In this document: positions 11,972 through 25,226 of the stretch, one piece after another | How positions within the stretch are numbered: position 1 is the first letter of the stretch | How the letters are laid out: each line of letters opens with the position of its first letter | Assembly: GCA_037974665.1 (NCBI GenBank) | Contig: CM075765.1 | Span: 58,379,747 to 58,443,746, forward strand | Length of the DNA: 64,000 bases | Direction of reading: 5' to 3' | From: Ehretia macrophylla | Lineage: Eukaryota > Streptophyta > Magnoliopsida > Boraginales > Ehretiaceae | Notes under the pieces: model-generated | Seen by the model: the letters and a program-made list of their open reading frames with translations, nothing else | Database searches by the model: none | Told to the model about the DNA's origin: nothing | Translations under genes and position numbers: made by a program

Positions 11972-12655
11972 TTGGAGGAGATGCCTGAGGAGACTGCAGT
12001 TGCGAAAGGTAACTTCCTTATACTTGATCAACTTCTTAAAGTGTTGATTGATTCTGGTGCTACGCATTCTTTCATTACTCCTGCTTGTGTGCAACGTGGT
12101 AATATGCAATCTGAAAGATTGCCTTATGTGGTTGAAATTAGTACATCTTTGACTGATAAGTATGGGACTGGCCTAGTTTGTAATTATTGTATAATACATG
12201 TTAAGGGGCATAATTTTCCTTCGGACCTTATTCTATTTCCTATCTGGGGGTATGATGTTATCTTGGGAATGGATTAGCTTTCTCAGTATGATGCCCAGTT
12301 AAACTGTAGAACCAAGGTAGTACAGTTTCGTTTGCCAGATCAGCTAGTAGTTGAGGTAGTAGGGAACCGGGGTGCAAAGACGAGTTTTGTTATCTCAGCA
12401 ACTAAAGTCGTTAAGTTGGGGAATAAGTGGTGTTCGGGTTATCTGGCTTATTTGATCAACAAGGCATCTGATAAGTTACAACTAGAGGAAGTTCCTATTA
12501 TTCAGGAATATCCCAATGTATTTCCCGAGGAGTTGCCAGGGTTACTGCCAGAGAGAGATATAGAGTTTGTGATTAATCTTATTCCCGGTACTCAACCTAT
12601 TTCTAAATCAGCGTACCGGATAATACTAGCTGAGTTGAAGAAGTTAAAAACTTAG
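11972..12655 (+). pseudogene. pol: aspartic protease and start of reverse transcriptase (Tekay-type)
   Basis: The retropepsin-like active site LIDSGATHSF is at about residues 27-36 of the frame opened at 11972; the DSGA motif carries the catalytic aspartate that cleaves the polyprotein. The frame stops with TAG at 12275 after GMD, where a tryptophan is usual (TGG to TAG). The next part (12332-12655) has the YPNVFPEELPGLLPERDIEF linker typical at the protease/RT boundary and ends at another TAG (12653). Confidence 0.85.
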
Positions 12656-12724
12656 TTGCAGGAGTTATTGGAGAAGGGATTTATTTAGCAGATTTCTTCA
12701 CCTTGGGGAGCTCCTGTTTTATTT

Positions 12725-13996
12725 GTGAAGAAGAATTATGGTACTTTGAGATTGTGTATTGATTACCGTGGTTTGAATCAGGTGACCATAAAGAACAAAT
12801 ATCCTTTGCCACTGATTGATGAGTTGTTTGATCAACTTCAGGGAGCCAAAGTCTATTCCAAATTTGATTTGAGGCAGGGGTATTATCAGCTTCGGATTCG
12901 TACGGAGGATGTTCCGAAGTCTGTTTTCAGGACTCGGTACGGGCATTATAAGTTTGTTGTTATGCCCTTTGGATTAACTAATGCACCAGCAACATTCATG
13001 GATCTTATGCATCCGGTTTTCCAGCCGTATTTAGACCAATTTGAGGTAATCCTTATTGATGATATCTTGGTCTATTCTAAATATGAAACAGAGCACGAGC
13101 AATATCTACGGCTTGTCTTACAGAAGCTGCAGGACCATCAGTTGTTTGCCAAGTTCAGCAAATGTAAATTTTGGCTGCAACGCATATCTTTTCTTGGCCA
13201 TGTGATTTTACAGAGTGGTATATCTATTGATCCCACTAAGATTGAGGTGGTGATGTCTTGGAAACGGCCAGAGAATGTTTCTGAGGTCCGTAGCTTTCTT
13301 GGCTTAGCGGGTTATTATCGTAGGTTTGTTAAGGACTTCTTGAAGATTGCTAGGCCACTTTCTAAGTTGACTCAGAAATGGACTATCTTTCATTGGGATG
13401 AGAAGTGTGAAAGTGGGTTTCAGGAGTTGAAAAAGAGGTTGACTACTGCTCCAGTACTTGCTCTAGCAGAAGGGACCGATAATATGGTTATTTACAACGA
13501 TGCATCCAATGACGGTTTGGGATGTGTTCTTATGCAGGATGATCGAGTTATTGCTTATGCTTCCAGGAAGTTGAAGCCTTATGAGGTGAATTATCCGACT
13601 CATGATCTTGAGTTGGCAGCAGTTTTCTTCGCACTGAAAAAGTGGCGTCATTATCTGTGGGGTAGTAAGTTCGAGATTTTCACGGATCATAAGAGTTTGA
13701 AGTACTTGTTCTCACAGAAGGAGTTGAATATGTGCCAGCGGAGGTGGATGGAGCTTCTTGTAGATTATAATTGTTCTATCAATTATCTGCCTGGCAAGGC
13801 AAATGTTGTAGCAGATACTTTTAGTCGGAAGGCGAGTATTTCTTGTTTAGCTGTCAAAAAGTGGGAGATTCTTGAGGAATTCACTTATTGGAGACCGGAG
13901 TTGACTCAGGTTGGGGTGATGTGTTCACATCTCCGTATTCAGCCTTTATTGTCTTCTCAGATCAGGGAAGCTCAGCAACTTGATGTTAAACTTTAG
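12725..13996 (+). pseudogene. pol: reverse transcriptase and RNase H (Tekay-type)
   Basis: This is a 423-codon open stretch. RT motifs in order are LCIDYRGLN (about 10-18), [13 protein letters not shown] (46-58), [14 protein letters not shown] (78-91), LIDDILVYS with the catalytic DD (110-118), and [11 protein letters not shown]. RNase H follows with YNDAS, the [11 protein letters not shown] block, and [14 protein letters not shown]. Together these copy element RNA into DNA. The L before IDD and the N in YNDAS replace commoner residues. The stretch begins after stops at about 12653 and 12687 and ends at a TAG (13994-13996, probably from CAG), so no full pol can be read. Confidence 0.93.
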
Positions 13997-14695
13997 AATA
14001 TCAAGGATCAGATCACGGATGATCAGTCTGACTTTAAAGTGCATAAGGATGGTATTCTTCAGTTTCAGAACAGGGTATGTGTTCCCGATGAACCGGGCTT
14101 GAGGTGAGGTATTCTGGAGGAAGCTCATAATTCTAAGTACACTATACATCCCGGTGGAAACAAGATGTATTGGGATTTGAAGCAATATTACTGGTGGAAT
14201 AACATGAAGAGGGAGGTTTCTCAGTTCGTGTCTAGATGTTGGACTTGTCAGCGAGTGAAAGCCGAGCATCAACGACCTGCAGGTTTGCTTCAGCCGTTGG
14301 CTATACCAGAGTGGAAATGGGAGCATATTACGATGGACTTCGTCGCTGGTTTGCCAAGAACTCCAAGGGGTAGTAATGCAGTTTGGGTTATTGTAGATCA
14401 TTTGACGAAGACAGCTCATTTTATTTTGATGAAGATAGGATATGAGGTTACAAAGTTGACGGATCTTTATTTGGATCAGATTGTTAGACTTCACGGGATT
14501 CCATCTAGTATTGTCTCAGATCAAGATCCTCGATTTACTTCTCGTTTGTGGGAGAAACTTCAGGAGACCTTAGGTACTCGGTTGAACTTCAGTACCGCGT
14601 ATCATCCACAAACCGACGGTCAATCTGAGCGGATTATTCAGATTCTGGAGGATATGGTTAGGGCTTGTGTTCTGGACTTTGGGAAGAACTGGTAG
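13997..14695 (+). pseudogene. pol: integrase core (Tekay-type)
   Basis: The N-terminal HHCC zinc domain is visible (TIHPGG and CWTCQR, from about 14130), with a TGA at about 14106 just before it. The catalytic core follows, with TMDFVAGLP, VSDQDPRFTS and HPQTDGQSER supplying the D, D and E region that joins element DNA to the chromosome. The frame ends in TAG at 14693 (probably from CAG), then integrase continues (LPLAEFAYNNSYQ, SPLYWDE) with stops near 14869 and 15041. Confidence 0.92.
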
Positions 14696-15450
14696 AAACA
14701 TCTACCACTTGCCGAGTTTGCCTATAACAATAGTTATCAAGCTACTATTAGGATGGCACCTTTCGCAGCTCTTTACGGTCGTAAGTGCCGTTCACCTTTA
14801 TATTGGGACGAGGTAGGAGAGATGAAGACTGTTGATCCGACTATCATGCCAGAGCTTCTTGAAAAGATTTAGAATGTTCAGTTGATCAGGCAGAGAATGC
14901 TTACGGCGCTTAGTAGATTCAAGAGTTATGCTGATAAGCGTCGTTGGGATTTAGAGTTTGCAGTCGGAGATCGGGTTTTCTTGAGATTGTCTCCTCGTAA
15001 GGGGTTTGCTCGTTATGTTAAAGGTGGAAAGCTGAGTCCTTGATTTGTTGGGCCGTTTGAGATTACCAGTAGGGTTGGTAAGTTAGCATATCGGTTGGCT
15101 TTACCAGAGAACTTCTCTAATGTCGACGATGTATTTCACGTGACTAATTTGGGAAATACAATCCGGATCCTTCCCATATTCTTGAGCCAGAGCCGTTACA
15201 GCTTCGTGAGAATCTGATTTATGACGAGCATCCGATTCGTATTCTTGATCAGATGGAACGAGAGTTGAGGTCGAAGAAGATTCCGATGGTTAAGGTGTTG
15301 TGGAAGCATCATGGTATCGAGGAAGCTACCTGGGAGAGACGAGATCAGATGCAGCAGCAGTACCCAGATCTGTTTAGTACATCAAGTAAGAATTTCGAGG
15401 GCGAAATTTCTTTAAGGGGGGGAAAATGTGAAACCGTACTTTTCTGCTTT
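14696..15450 (+). pseudogene. pol: integrase C-terminus and chromodomain-like tail
   Basis: Homology continues in frame through LPLAEFAYNNSYQ, then a basic region, then VGPFEI and DVFHVT-type motifs. The open end at 15253-15450 contains KVLWKHHGIEEATWE and YPDLF, the chromodomain-like tail of Tekay/Del chromoviruses, which in living relatives steers insertion to heterochromatin. Stops (TAG near 14869, TGA near 15041) and a frame change near 15150 break it. Confidence 0.85.
15414..15426 (+). other. polypurine tract of the Tekay-type element
   Basis: aagggggggaaaa directly abuts the 3' LTR, the expected plus-strand primer site. Confidence 0.88.
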
Positions 15451-17791
15451 AACTTGATTTACGTGCTTTGTCTCGTTTTGTGTGCATATGACCTGTTTAT
15501 GTGCTATAGGGCCTAGAATGTTATAATTTTGTATCAATACTCCTAATACGTGCTAAATGTGCATTCATGAAATTTTAATAAAAAACGGAGTCAGAAATTT
15601 TATCGGCGATTTTTAGTGAATAATATTTTTGAAACACGTCCGCTAAAATTTTGAAACTGGTCTTTTTAACCCTTCTAGACCTAGACCACGGACTTTAATA
15701 GACATGTGTTTGATTAAAACAGTTCTAAAATAGGCTTAGGAATTTATTAGGGTTTTTACACCGACTTTTGTAAAAATCGAGTTTTAAGCCGACTCGGGTG
15801 AAATTGGTTGGTTGTAAAACTTCTAGTCACCTAAAAATAACCTACTTGAGCTATCTTAGGAGTTGCAATTTTGTTTTGAGCAAGGAGATAGCTAAAATGC
15901 ATTTAAAAGACAAGAAAATGAATTAAAGGACTAAAATACTACTGACTTTGCATTTTATTTATTTCACCAAGCTTTTAAATACATATTGTCATCAACACAC
16001 ACTCAACATAACACAAAACACACTCAACAAACACATAGGAGGCCGAGAGGAAGAAGAGAGAAAAAGAAAGAAAAAAACTCAAGCTTTTCAACCAAAATTT
16101 CAAAGAAAAACCTAGTTTTTGTCTGTAGAACTTCATGCCGACTTGGATTCTGCTTGTTGGGCACACCTTGCATGCATTCCTAGGTTTATATTGCATCAAA
16201 GGTGAGAAAAAAATTCTAGATCTCAAAAGTTGTCTTTTGCATTTTTGTGTATAAATGAAAATTGAACTGTTATAATTCTAATCTGACATTAGATTATTGC
16301 TCCTTGCATGCTAGGGATCATTTAGATGTAATACTACGAGTTTTTATCGGTTGTAGCATAATTTTTATTTTTCGGGTGTTTAAATTTGAGTAATTTGTTC
16401 AATGTTGATTAAATTGAGTTGTGTTGATCGAAATCGATTGCCGTCGATTTCTAAAAGCTTGATAATTATGTGGTAGCGCTGTTGTAATGCCGAATTTTCA
16501 ATTGCGTTTTCCGTGTGAAAGTCCGGAAAATTCAGCCTTGACACCTTAGGGTTTTAGGGTCATCGGGCATGATTTGGAGGGGTTATGGTGGTTTTCCGAG
16601 GGGGCTAATGGAGTTTGGTGAATGTGTGAAGGGTAGAAACTGGTTTGGCGGTGTTTGGATTAGTAGAATGTAGGTTATGAATTTTTGAAGTTTAGGTTAT
16701 CTTTCTTTAAATTTTTGAGTTGAGCCTTAGTTGATCGGGTGTGGTTTAAGTGATTGAATGGTGAGTTGTTGATGGGTAAACTAGGATTTAATTGTGTATA
16801 TAAATCATGTTTGGTTGGATGGCCTACTTTGTCATCTAACTTAGTTATTTGTTGTCTAATTGATTATTGATGCTATTATTGATGAATAGATAATTATTGA
16901 TTGATGATTGATTGATTATTGATGATTGTTATGGAGTCTTGGTATGTGTGTGCCACCTCTCGGGCATGACTACCAGAGACTACCTCTAGCTCGCACGACG
17001 GAGGTGTCATAGAGGGCGAGGCTAGTGAGGTACCTCGGGTGCGTGAGTAATGGGGAGTTATGAAAAGAATGGTTGAGATCGTGATGGCGTTTGGAGCTAC
17101 ACCAACTAGTGTATCCTTTATTGAATGGTCATATAAATTATGTGATGATAGAATTATTGATGTTATTGTGTGTTTACTGACTCAAAGGATTATTCTAAGG
17201 AGTTTAGTAGACCTTGCTCGAGATTTATCAGATCCTCACTGGGCTTATTTTATATAAGCTCACTCTCTATTATTGCATGCATACAGGTGTACTATCGCAG
17301 GATTACGGGTACGTGCCTCCTGAAGAGGAAAATGTGCCTTACGTGGATGAGTCCTATGTTCCAGAGTCTTATTCTTGATGTTGTAATGTTTTATTATCTT
17401 GTATATTAACTTAGAAGACTTTTATATGCTTTGTAGTTCATAAATGTAAAAGATGTTGAAAGTAAATGAATTAGTTGACGCAATCTTAGTAGCCTTTCTT
17501 TTGTCTATGTTTAGGTTGCTAGGTTGGTATCAACATATTTTGCAATGTATATTAAGGTTTCTGTCTTATGTTGGAACGGAGGCGTATAACGAGGAACGAT
17601 TATTGTGTAATATGGTTAAGATGTATGTTGTATTTTATTGAAGAATTGTTTGTTGTATGGTTTGTGGAGTTGATGTATGTTGTTCTATTGAGGTTGGTTT
17701 AGAGCCCCGGTGTTGTAATTACTGTCGTTATACTGCCAAAATTCCATTGCGTCCTGACTGATTGTAGGTGGGGTCGAGTTGTGGCGTGACA
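15427..17791 (+). repeat. 3' LTR of the Tekay-type element (2365 bp)
   Basis: Matches the 5' LTR along its length. The 33-bp size difference is mostly one deletion: a block present at about 3004-3034 in the 5' copy is missing near 16965 here. It ends gtgaca, followed by the duplication aatgc. Confidence 0.95.
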
Positions 17792-20592
17792 AATGCTGCT
17801 TGAACATTGTATGACATGGAACTGTCTCGCTCTTGTGAACACTGATCATAAGTGGCAAAAGCCGCTGGAATGCTCATTTTTTGTCCATAAGCTCTCATCA
17901 CCGTAATTATCTCTGGAAGTCGCCCCTACAATCCCTTGACTCTTGCAGCTACGTTCGAACTAAGCGAGAGTAAGGATTTCTCCCCAAGAAAATAGACTGA
18001 CTACTAGAAGGGGGAAGGACCCGCGCCTAGGTAACATAGTTCACGAGGAACCGACTTAAGTTAGTGAAGCGAGGCCTCAAACATCAAACCATATCTTACT
18101 GAATAATCTGACTGAACCGAATGAGGTATAGACATATTAAATCACAGCTTGTGTTGTAGCAAGACGAAGGGACAAAAGGAGCCGGTTCCCTTGCTTGCTT
18201 ACTAGACAAGAAGGATTATACTTTTTTCCACTAATGGACTATAACGAGCTGAGTAGTGTTGTATTAAAGCCCTGAGTGACTCTTGGCTATCTTCAGTGAT
18301 AGACGCAATTACTTTGACTACTCTACTCCTACAAAACAAGCCAATAAAGAGTGTGGGAAGGAACGAATTTGAGACTACCGACGTTTCTAGTGTTGATACA
18401 TAGAGCAGCCAGGTAGTGGATTTATTAGAAGTAGTCTTTCCCTTTTTTATTAGAGTATAGGTCTTTCCCTCTTCTCTTCTCCATGTGTATTGAATGATGG
18501 AGTGAATGCATTGTTGATAAAGAGCATAGCGGGCGGGGGCTTCCTGATATGTTTTCGACCTTCCCCATCTATTTTCATGCACGTATTCTACCATTTACTT
18601 TTTTTCTGGCCGGCATCTGGATTCCTTCTGCTTTCGTACATACTGATGCTTTCAGCCTTAATCAAATAGGGGGTAGTGTTCTATTCCAAACATAATCATG
18701 GGTTGGGCTCACTCACTTTCTTTTATAGAGAAGGCTTCGATCATACGCTTATGTCCTCGGAGCCAGCATTCCAAGGAGCCCTAAGCCATCATAACCTTCT
18801 TTGAAGGTATCACTTCCTTTATCATTGTGCTAAGATCGCATAAAGCTTCTCCTAGCCTAGGGATTGAAGCTTCTCTTTCTATGAGAATCCCGCTAAGATG
18901 AAAGATCATACACTGCCCTCAATAAGCGTCATGAAAATGGGTATATGCATGGCATAGAAGCCCCCTACTAATCTAAAGGGGGGGCGAGGGGTAAAAGCCG
19001 TTGGTTGAAGACGCAGATAATAAATGGGCTTCTTTTGGCTTGAGATAGAAGGAGTCACAATGAGGGGATTTTTTTTTATTAATTACTTAACATAAAGGCT
19101 ATGCATAGAAGCAACTTAGTAAAGAGGGAAGCCATTGAACATAAGGTGTGATAATTAATGAGCAGGGAATAGGCTTTTTTGACAAGGCATGGTATAGAAT
19201 TCCATGTGGATCGATAGTCGACAAGTCCAACCTCCTTCTACGACCAACAACACTTTGTAGATGGAAAGAATTGAAAAATAGAGTTGTACGAGCTTGTCAG
19301 CTCGATCCACTCACTCCATCATCATCCTCCGATGAAAAGCGGGAAAAAGGCGAGATATACCCGATCTGGTCAAGGAAACCCACACCTTCTTGGGATCCTT
19401 AGAGCTGGTTTAGATCCTCTTTGATGCCTCCCCTAGAGACCATTAGATAATTCAAACATTGTTGAAGGTATTGGGACATTCAAGTAGGCAGCCAGCATTC
19501 CATTCATTGATCAATAAGTGCTTCAAATTGGAAGTGAAGGTAAAATAGATTCCTTCTTCCCCGGTTAGGTTTTAGCAGGGGTAAAAGGAAATTCTTAGCT
19601 GAAAGTTAGGATATGAAATATATCATTTAAAGGTAGTTTTAAACATAAAGTGGAAAGCCGACTTATTTAGGTTGTTGGGATTGAAGGAGGAAGAAATGTT
19701 TCATCTACGAGCTACTTGCATTGAACTGATTGACTTACCAACTTGACTTGCCTACCGATCGAGACAGGACTAACATTAGACGTAAGCCCTAAAGCACTCT
19801 CTCTTCCTAACCCCCTCTCAAAAACTTTTAAAGGTCCGAATGACACTTAAAGGTTCTGAAGGAAAAAATATGCAAGTGGTAGTTCGGTATCAGGTGTCTC
19901 ATTTGGTCAATCTCATCCCGCACAAGAAGGATATTTATCTAAGCCTATACCCGGAAGCGAAAGCAAAAGGGAATGTTGAACTAAAAATTGTAGTGAAAGC
20001 GATGTGTTCTGTAAGGGCTTGAATTAGCAAGCAAACCAACCGTACCCACCAACTGAGCCAAGGTTATAGGTCGACAAAGCGTCCTTTTTGATTTGACGTC
20101 ACAAAGATTTCGATTATGGAATAAGGTTTGGGACCCTTGATTCCTCTTTTTAAAACTCTTGTAAAGTGAAAACAAATGCTTTATAGAAGCCTTTAAGGCT
20201 GCTATTGCTGAACTTAGGAAGGACTAGAGAATGGCCTTTACCGATTCTATATCTCTATAGAACTTTTTTCTTTTCTTCTATTATTGATTATCTATTTATT
20301 ATCTTATCTTTAGCAGAAGTCTAAAATTCTTTTTTTGGAAATACAAGGACTTTATAGCACCCCACGGAACACCTATTTGATCCATCTAGCCTGCCTTAAA
20401 GGGCTTGGGGTTCTATTCAAGGAGTGACTTTGTTGAGCTCTTTTTTTAAGTGAACAGCCGCTTTCCTAATAAATACATTCCATTCAAAGGATTCGGTGGA
20501 TAAGTTGGTTTGACTTAGGAAGCTCCCTCCATAGCAAAGCAAGTTGTAAGTCAGTTTCAAGTCTGCCTTTCCACTAGAAAACTCACTACACG
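17792..20592. other. mitochondrial-like sequence between insertions, no gene recognised
   Basis: 2.8 kb with the balanced base composition of the other mitochondrial stretches and none of the LTR families. The longest frames (18202-18594 minus, 130 aa; 19148-19402 plus, 84 aa; 19840-20022 plus, 60 aa) match no family I know. They are best treated as chance or chimeric mitochondrial ORFs. Confidence 0.5.
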
Positions 20593-23283
20593 TGTAACAC
20601 CCCGATCCCTCACGAGACTGGAAGTTCTATCAATCGATCTAATCACAACCCAAATCTAAACCCGGGCATAATTTTCAGGGAAAACAGACGGAGTCTCCCC
20701 TGTTTCTAGGCAAAAAGTAAACATGCGACAGCATATAAGTGGACCAACCCCATGTCCAACCATACAAAACTTCCTCAATGTCATCCGAGCCTCGGTTCTC
20801 AACAATTAAACTCAGCAAGTAAACATACATTTCCAATTTAAAAGCTAACCTGACTATTTCATTTTTGACAAGTACATTCAAACTAGACAATTAAACCATA
20901 CTAACCTACTGCATAAAATAAACTATCATGCCATACTAACTCTTTTCCTTTAAACATTACAAACATGCATTGAAGTTAAGCTATATTACTGAATACATAA
21001 CTAACTTATCAATCACCTCAACTATTTAGCTAATTTAGATTACATTTCTTTTGACATTAAATACATACAATACATAAAAGCATACATCTTGCATCTTTGA
21101 CAACTCAAGCCACATAGCACGCAAGACAACTCTTCAAGCACGAACTTCCACGAAATCACGAATTTTCCAACTAACATGGCATTTCCTGAAATGTGGTGGT
21201 GAAGAGTGAGTATACACAACACGTATACTCAGTGAAGGCGAGACAGATATCGAATTGGAGAGAAAGAAAGTCGTGCAATGCAAATAAGACAGTTAAGCAA
21301 TATAATTGATAAATAAGCATTCAAGACAAACAATCAATACAATAAGCAATTACTGAAAGCATTAACACAACCATTCAAAGCTATACCACACTCTGAAGGC
21401 TATGGTTCACTCATACGAGCAATGTACCATTTCACGAGCGATACATCAATCTCGAGCTTGATGTTGACAACGATGACAATAAGCGCGCAACCACCTTATA
21501 ACACCAGTTTGGAATACCCCGGGAGTAACCATCAATTCTACGACCCAAATCTCCCTGGGAGGCAACCCAAGCGAGAAAATAGAATAGGACACGGAGCTAG
21601 AGCAACCAACACTTGCAACCCGAGGCTACCCAGAGAGGCCCATCACTCACGCCCTGACACTATGCAATGCAAGACTCGATACAAGGCGATAAACGAGCGA
21701 TAGCACAACAATACAGATTAGAGACGATAAACAAGATATCAGGCATTTATAATCAATACTAGCATTCAATTAACTTGTCAAGCATAACTATCATTAACAA
21801 CCACAATAACACCAATTAAACAAGTAACAGCAGTTCAAACACGAAAACAACAAATATCACTATTCAATCCCTAACTTCCAAAGGCAATTACGAGCAAACG
21901 AGCTACGGGATTAGGAAACCGATTTCACTACATTCACTCAGGCACTACAAGGCACGTTTCTATGTCACTAAACTTCACTTTTCTCACCCGAGGCCCGAAA
22001 GTCCACCTACTGCATTTGAACTACAACTATGCTAACCGGTCACTCAATCAACGCCACAACAGCGCCAAAAGTGCTTCCATGCCCTCAATTGCAAAACCCC
22101 CAACTTCAAGCACTCGCAATTCGGATCAAAAATCTAAAATTCTAGGGTTTACTATTCATAATTCACTATTCATGTTCTTCCCCAATTTTAAATACGCAGT
22201 TTCAACCGTAAAAATTGCTAAATAACTATCAAACAATGCTCTACGAACTCAAAGGAAGCTATATCATGCATTTACAGGTATTATAACACATTATATATCA
22301 AATCAAAAAATTTGGCACAAAATTCAAATTCGAATTTAAATGCACAAAAGCGTGAAAACCTTCACAGAGATTGAAGACCAAGACCCGGAAGGACCCGAGC
22401 CATGACCCCCGAGCAATTCCACGCACAATTATAGAAGAAACATGCAAGAAAATCTTTTCTTTTTCTCCCTATGCCCATTCGGCCATGGCAAGGGACATGG
22501 ATGGCATTTAGCAAAATGTTTTTATTGATTTTTGCCTTGTTTTATTATCTAAAAGATGACAAGGGTATTTTGGTCATTTGCAAAATAAAACTTTAATTAA
22601 AAATAGCCAAATAAGCTTATTTTGATGCCATTAAATCTAATTCAAGTTAAAACAATGCAATTAAATGAAAAACAACTAAAACTAGTTAAATTAAACTAAA
22701 AACATTTTTCACTAAGTCCAAAGAATATTTTTCTAACTCTCATTTTCAAAATACTGCGATCGAACAGTCAATAATCGATCACTAATAAAGTGATGAGCAA
22801 TAATATAAAAATTTAATTCTTTGAAAAGTAGAATAGTAGAATAGTTTAAAATTCACTCCAGCTCGGAGTTACTTTTCTCATTCATTTAAAAACTGAGTGA
22901 TTTTAATGCAAACAATTAAAACTAATTATTAAAATAATCAAAATAATCAATATTCATTGAAAAATAATTAATTAACTATTTCTAGAATGTTTTAAAGAAT
23001 TATGAAGTTAATATTAAGTTACAAATGAAAGTTAATATAAACACGTAGTCAAATACAATTAAACACTAACATTTAAGATGGCATTTAATTAATCACAAGA
23101 AAATAAATTCAATTACTATAATTATTAGAAATAGATAATAATATTTTAATTAATTAATATAAATCCTTTTGAATTCTTCTAAAAGAAATAGCAGAACAGT
23201 GAAAAATAGATGATTTAACTAATTAAACATTTAATTAAATGCAATCAAATGCCATTAAATGCATGCCGGTTCGGGTTATCACA
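20593..23283 (-). repeat. 3' LTR of the second non-autonomous element (2691 bp)
   Basis: Matches 25227-28058 but lacks about 125 bp near 22105, which are present in the other LTR at about 26745-26870 and in the solo LTR at 43628-46172, so the difference is a deletion in this copy. Confidence 0.92.
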
Positions 23284-25226
23284 TCCTTCCCCCCTTAAAA
23301 CAATTGCGTCCTCGCAATTCTTCTTCCAATAGAACTGTGCATCATCTGAAATCCAACTCTGACCACTCCTCGTTGGTTGCTGAGCAAGACACTGAATAAG
23401 AACGCTCGAAGAATACCTTACTAAGAAACTCCAATAGTACTGACCGAAAACTCCAAAGCAATAAGGCCAAATAAAGGCTTAATTGAAAATACTATCTTGA
23501 AATCCAAATAAGAATCCCACTGGTCAAGAATATCATAAAAGAATTCCCCGCTAAAAGTGCCGAGAAGATGCCAATAAAGACTAAAGCAAAGATACTGTAG
23601 ATGTCACTAATATCGCACAATAACGACAAGAAGAATACCTACACTCGAATCTCTAATAGAAGTCTAACAAGTACCAAATAAGGAAGTCAAAGGTTGGCCA
23701 AAGTAGATGCAGCACATATAAGACCAAGCTCCAAGACCTCATTGTCTGCCGAATGCAAACTTTATACAACTTACCACCAAGGAAGCCTAAAGTATTCCAC
23801 AACATACCGTAGTAGTGCTATACAATAAGTCTGATAGGAATCCTAATTACCAAACCAACTAAGGAAATGCCAAGCAAAATACCCGAACAATGCTCCGATA
23901 AGAATGTAGCCAAGTTTACCCAATAAGTAAATGCTAAATAAATGGCCACCAAGGATCCAATAAACAATCTAAAGCAGAGTCTTAAACAAGAATCCCAAGT
24001 ACTACTCAGGAAGACTCCAGACAAGAAATCCAGTCAATCATATTACAGAAGTTTCAAGGAAGTCTTTCAAAATATATAGCTGAAGAAGCATCTGAATAGG
24101 GAGTCCATATTGTACGTCAACATATATATAAGTATCAAAATTCCATGAAAGAACACCAAGCTAAATAGCCAAATAGTTTTCCCCAAAATAATACTACTAC
24201 CAAATATTGGGTAAAATACCAGAGGAAATGCCGTGCAGGTGCACCATATACTCTTGAGGAATTCCAATCACGATTGCTAATAAAATATCAAGAAAGACTA
24301 GGGCAAAGTTATTGCAGACAATATTATGCAGCAAGTCCAATAAGAACTCTGATTGCCAAATCCACTAAGTAATATCCACAAGGAATACCAAGGTAGTACG
24401 CCTCACACAAAACTGATCATTGTAAGTAGACTCAAATCAAAGTTCCCCATAAGAATACAGAAAGAATACCAAAGGTTGATTAAAATCCCAACCAAGTCTC
24501 CCACGAAATGCCAATATAGAAATACCCGATGAATGCCCAATCAAGAAGACATTAAGAAAATACTCCAAATAATAATCATGTAGAACTCCAAAGGAAGTCA
24601 TTACACAAATCATAGAAGATAACCTTCAAGGAACGCCAATAAACGATCTCCAACTATAAATGTCAACTCCCAAATAAAGGCCTAGTTAAGAACTGCTCGT
24701 TTCCGTTTGCTGCTAACCACTTCTCTTCAAGGGAGAAAGAAGTCTTTCTTACCATTTCCACGGGACATGTATGAATGCCAAGATATCATATTTATACACA
24801 TGCCTTAAACTATTATGCAAGCAAGTTTACAAAAGAGTTTACAAAACCATTTAATCATCAAAGTCATTCAAACATGACAATCAATTCAAGCACAACATAA
24901 TCAATTCAAACAATGGCACAACCAATTCAAGACATTCCAATACACACATTACAAGCAATACTTCAAGCAACTAGCAATTCACGAGGTCGATTCGATTCAC
25001 GAGGTCAATTCAATGCACAACTAGACACTTCACTTTACTTGAGAAACATTTAAAACATAACACATAACTATATCACATAGGTACATACATTCAAGTCAAG
25101 ACACACAATCTTACATACAAGCATACACTTTCATGACACACTTACCAAGCACACATTCAAGGATCACTACCCACCAGACCGAGGACCCTATCCCGGCTTA
25201 TGAGCTAAACAAGCTCTGATACCACC
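23284..25226 (-). other. internal region of the second non-autonomous element
   Basis: 1943 bp. The left edge is a minus-strand polypurine tract and the right edge the primer site. The centre repeats the word pattern of 7414-9068 (ccaataa, aatgcc, gaatacc) and shares long patches with it. No gag or pol motif in any frame. Confidence 0.75.
25213..25224 (-). other. primer binding site, initiator tRNA-Met
   Basis: On the minus strand it reads tggtatcagagc, two bases inside the right-hand LTR, identical to the Tekay primer site. Confidence 0.88.

Larger units (their letters stand above)
1461..17791 (+). mobile_element. Tekay/Del-type Ty3/gypsy chromovirus with a nested insertion
   Basis: A complete LTR retrotransposon. 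The 5' LTR is 1461-3858, the primer binding site is at 3865, gag starts at 4111, pol spans about 11972-15450, the polypurine tract is at 15414-15426, and the 3' LTR is 15427-17791. The target duplication aatgc is perfect (1456-1460 and 17792-17796). Domain order is gag, zinc knuckle, protease, reverse transcriptase, RNase H, integrase, then a chromodomain-like tail, as in Ty3/gypsy chromoviruses; the tail (KVLWKHHG, EEATWE) fits Tekay/Del. Without the 6.6-kb element nested in gag it is about 9.7 kb. It is defective: gag and pol carry many in-frame stops. It interrupts mitochondrial-type DNA. Confidence 0.93.

Noticed and set aside
18202..18594. 130-aa minus-strand frame in mitochondrial-like DNA
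   Set aside because: No family recognised and no neighbouring gene structure; could be a chimeric mitochondrial ORF but cannot be supported as a gene.
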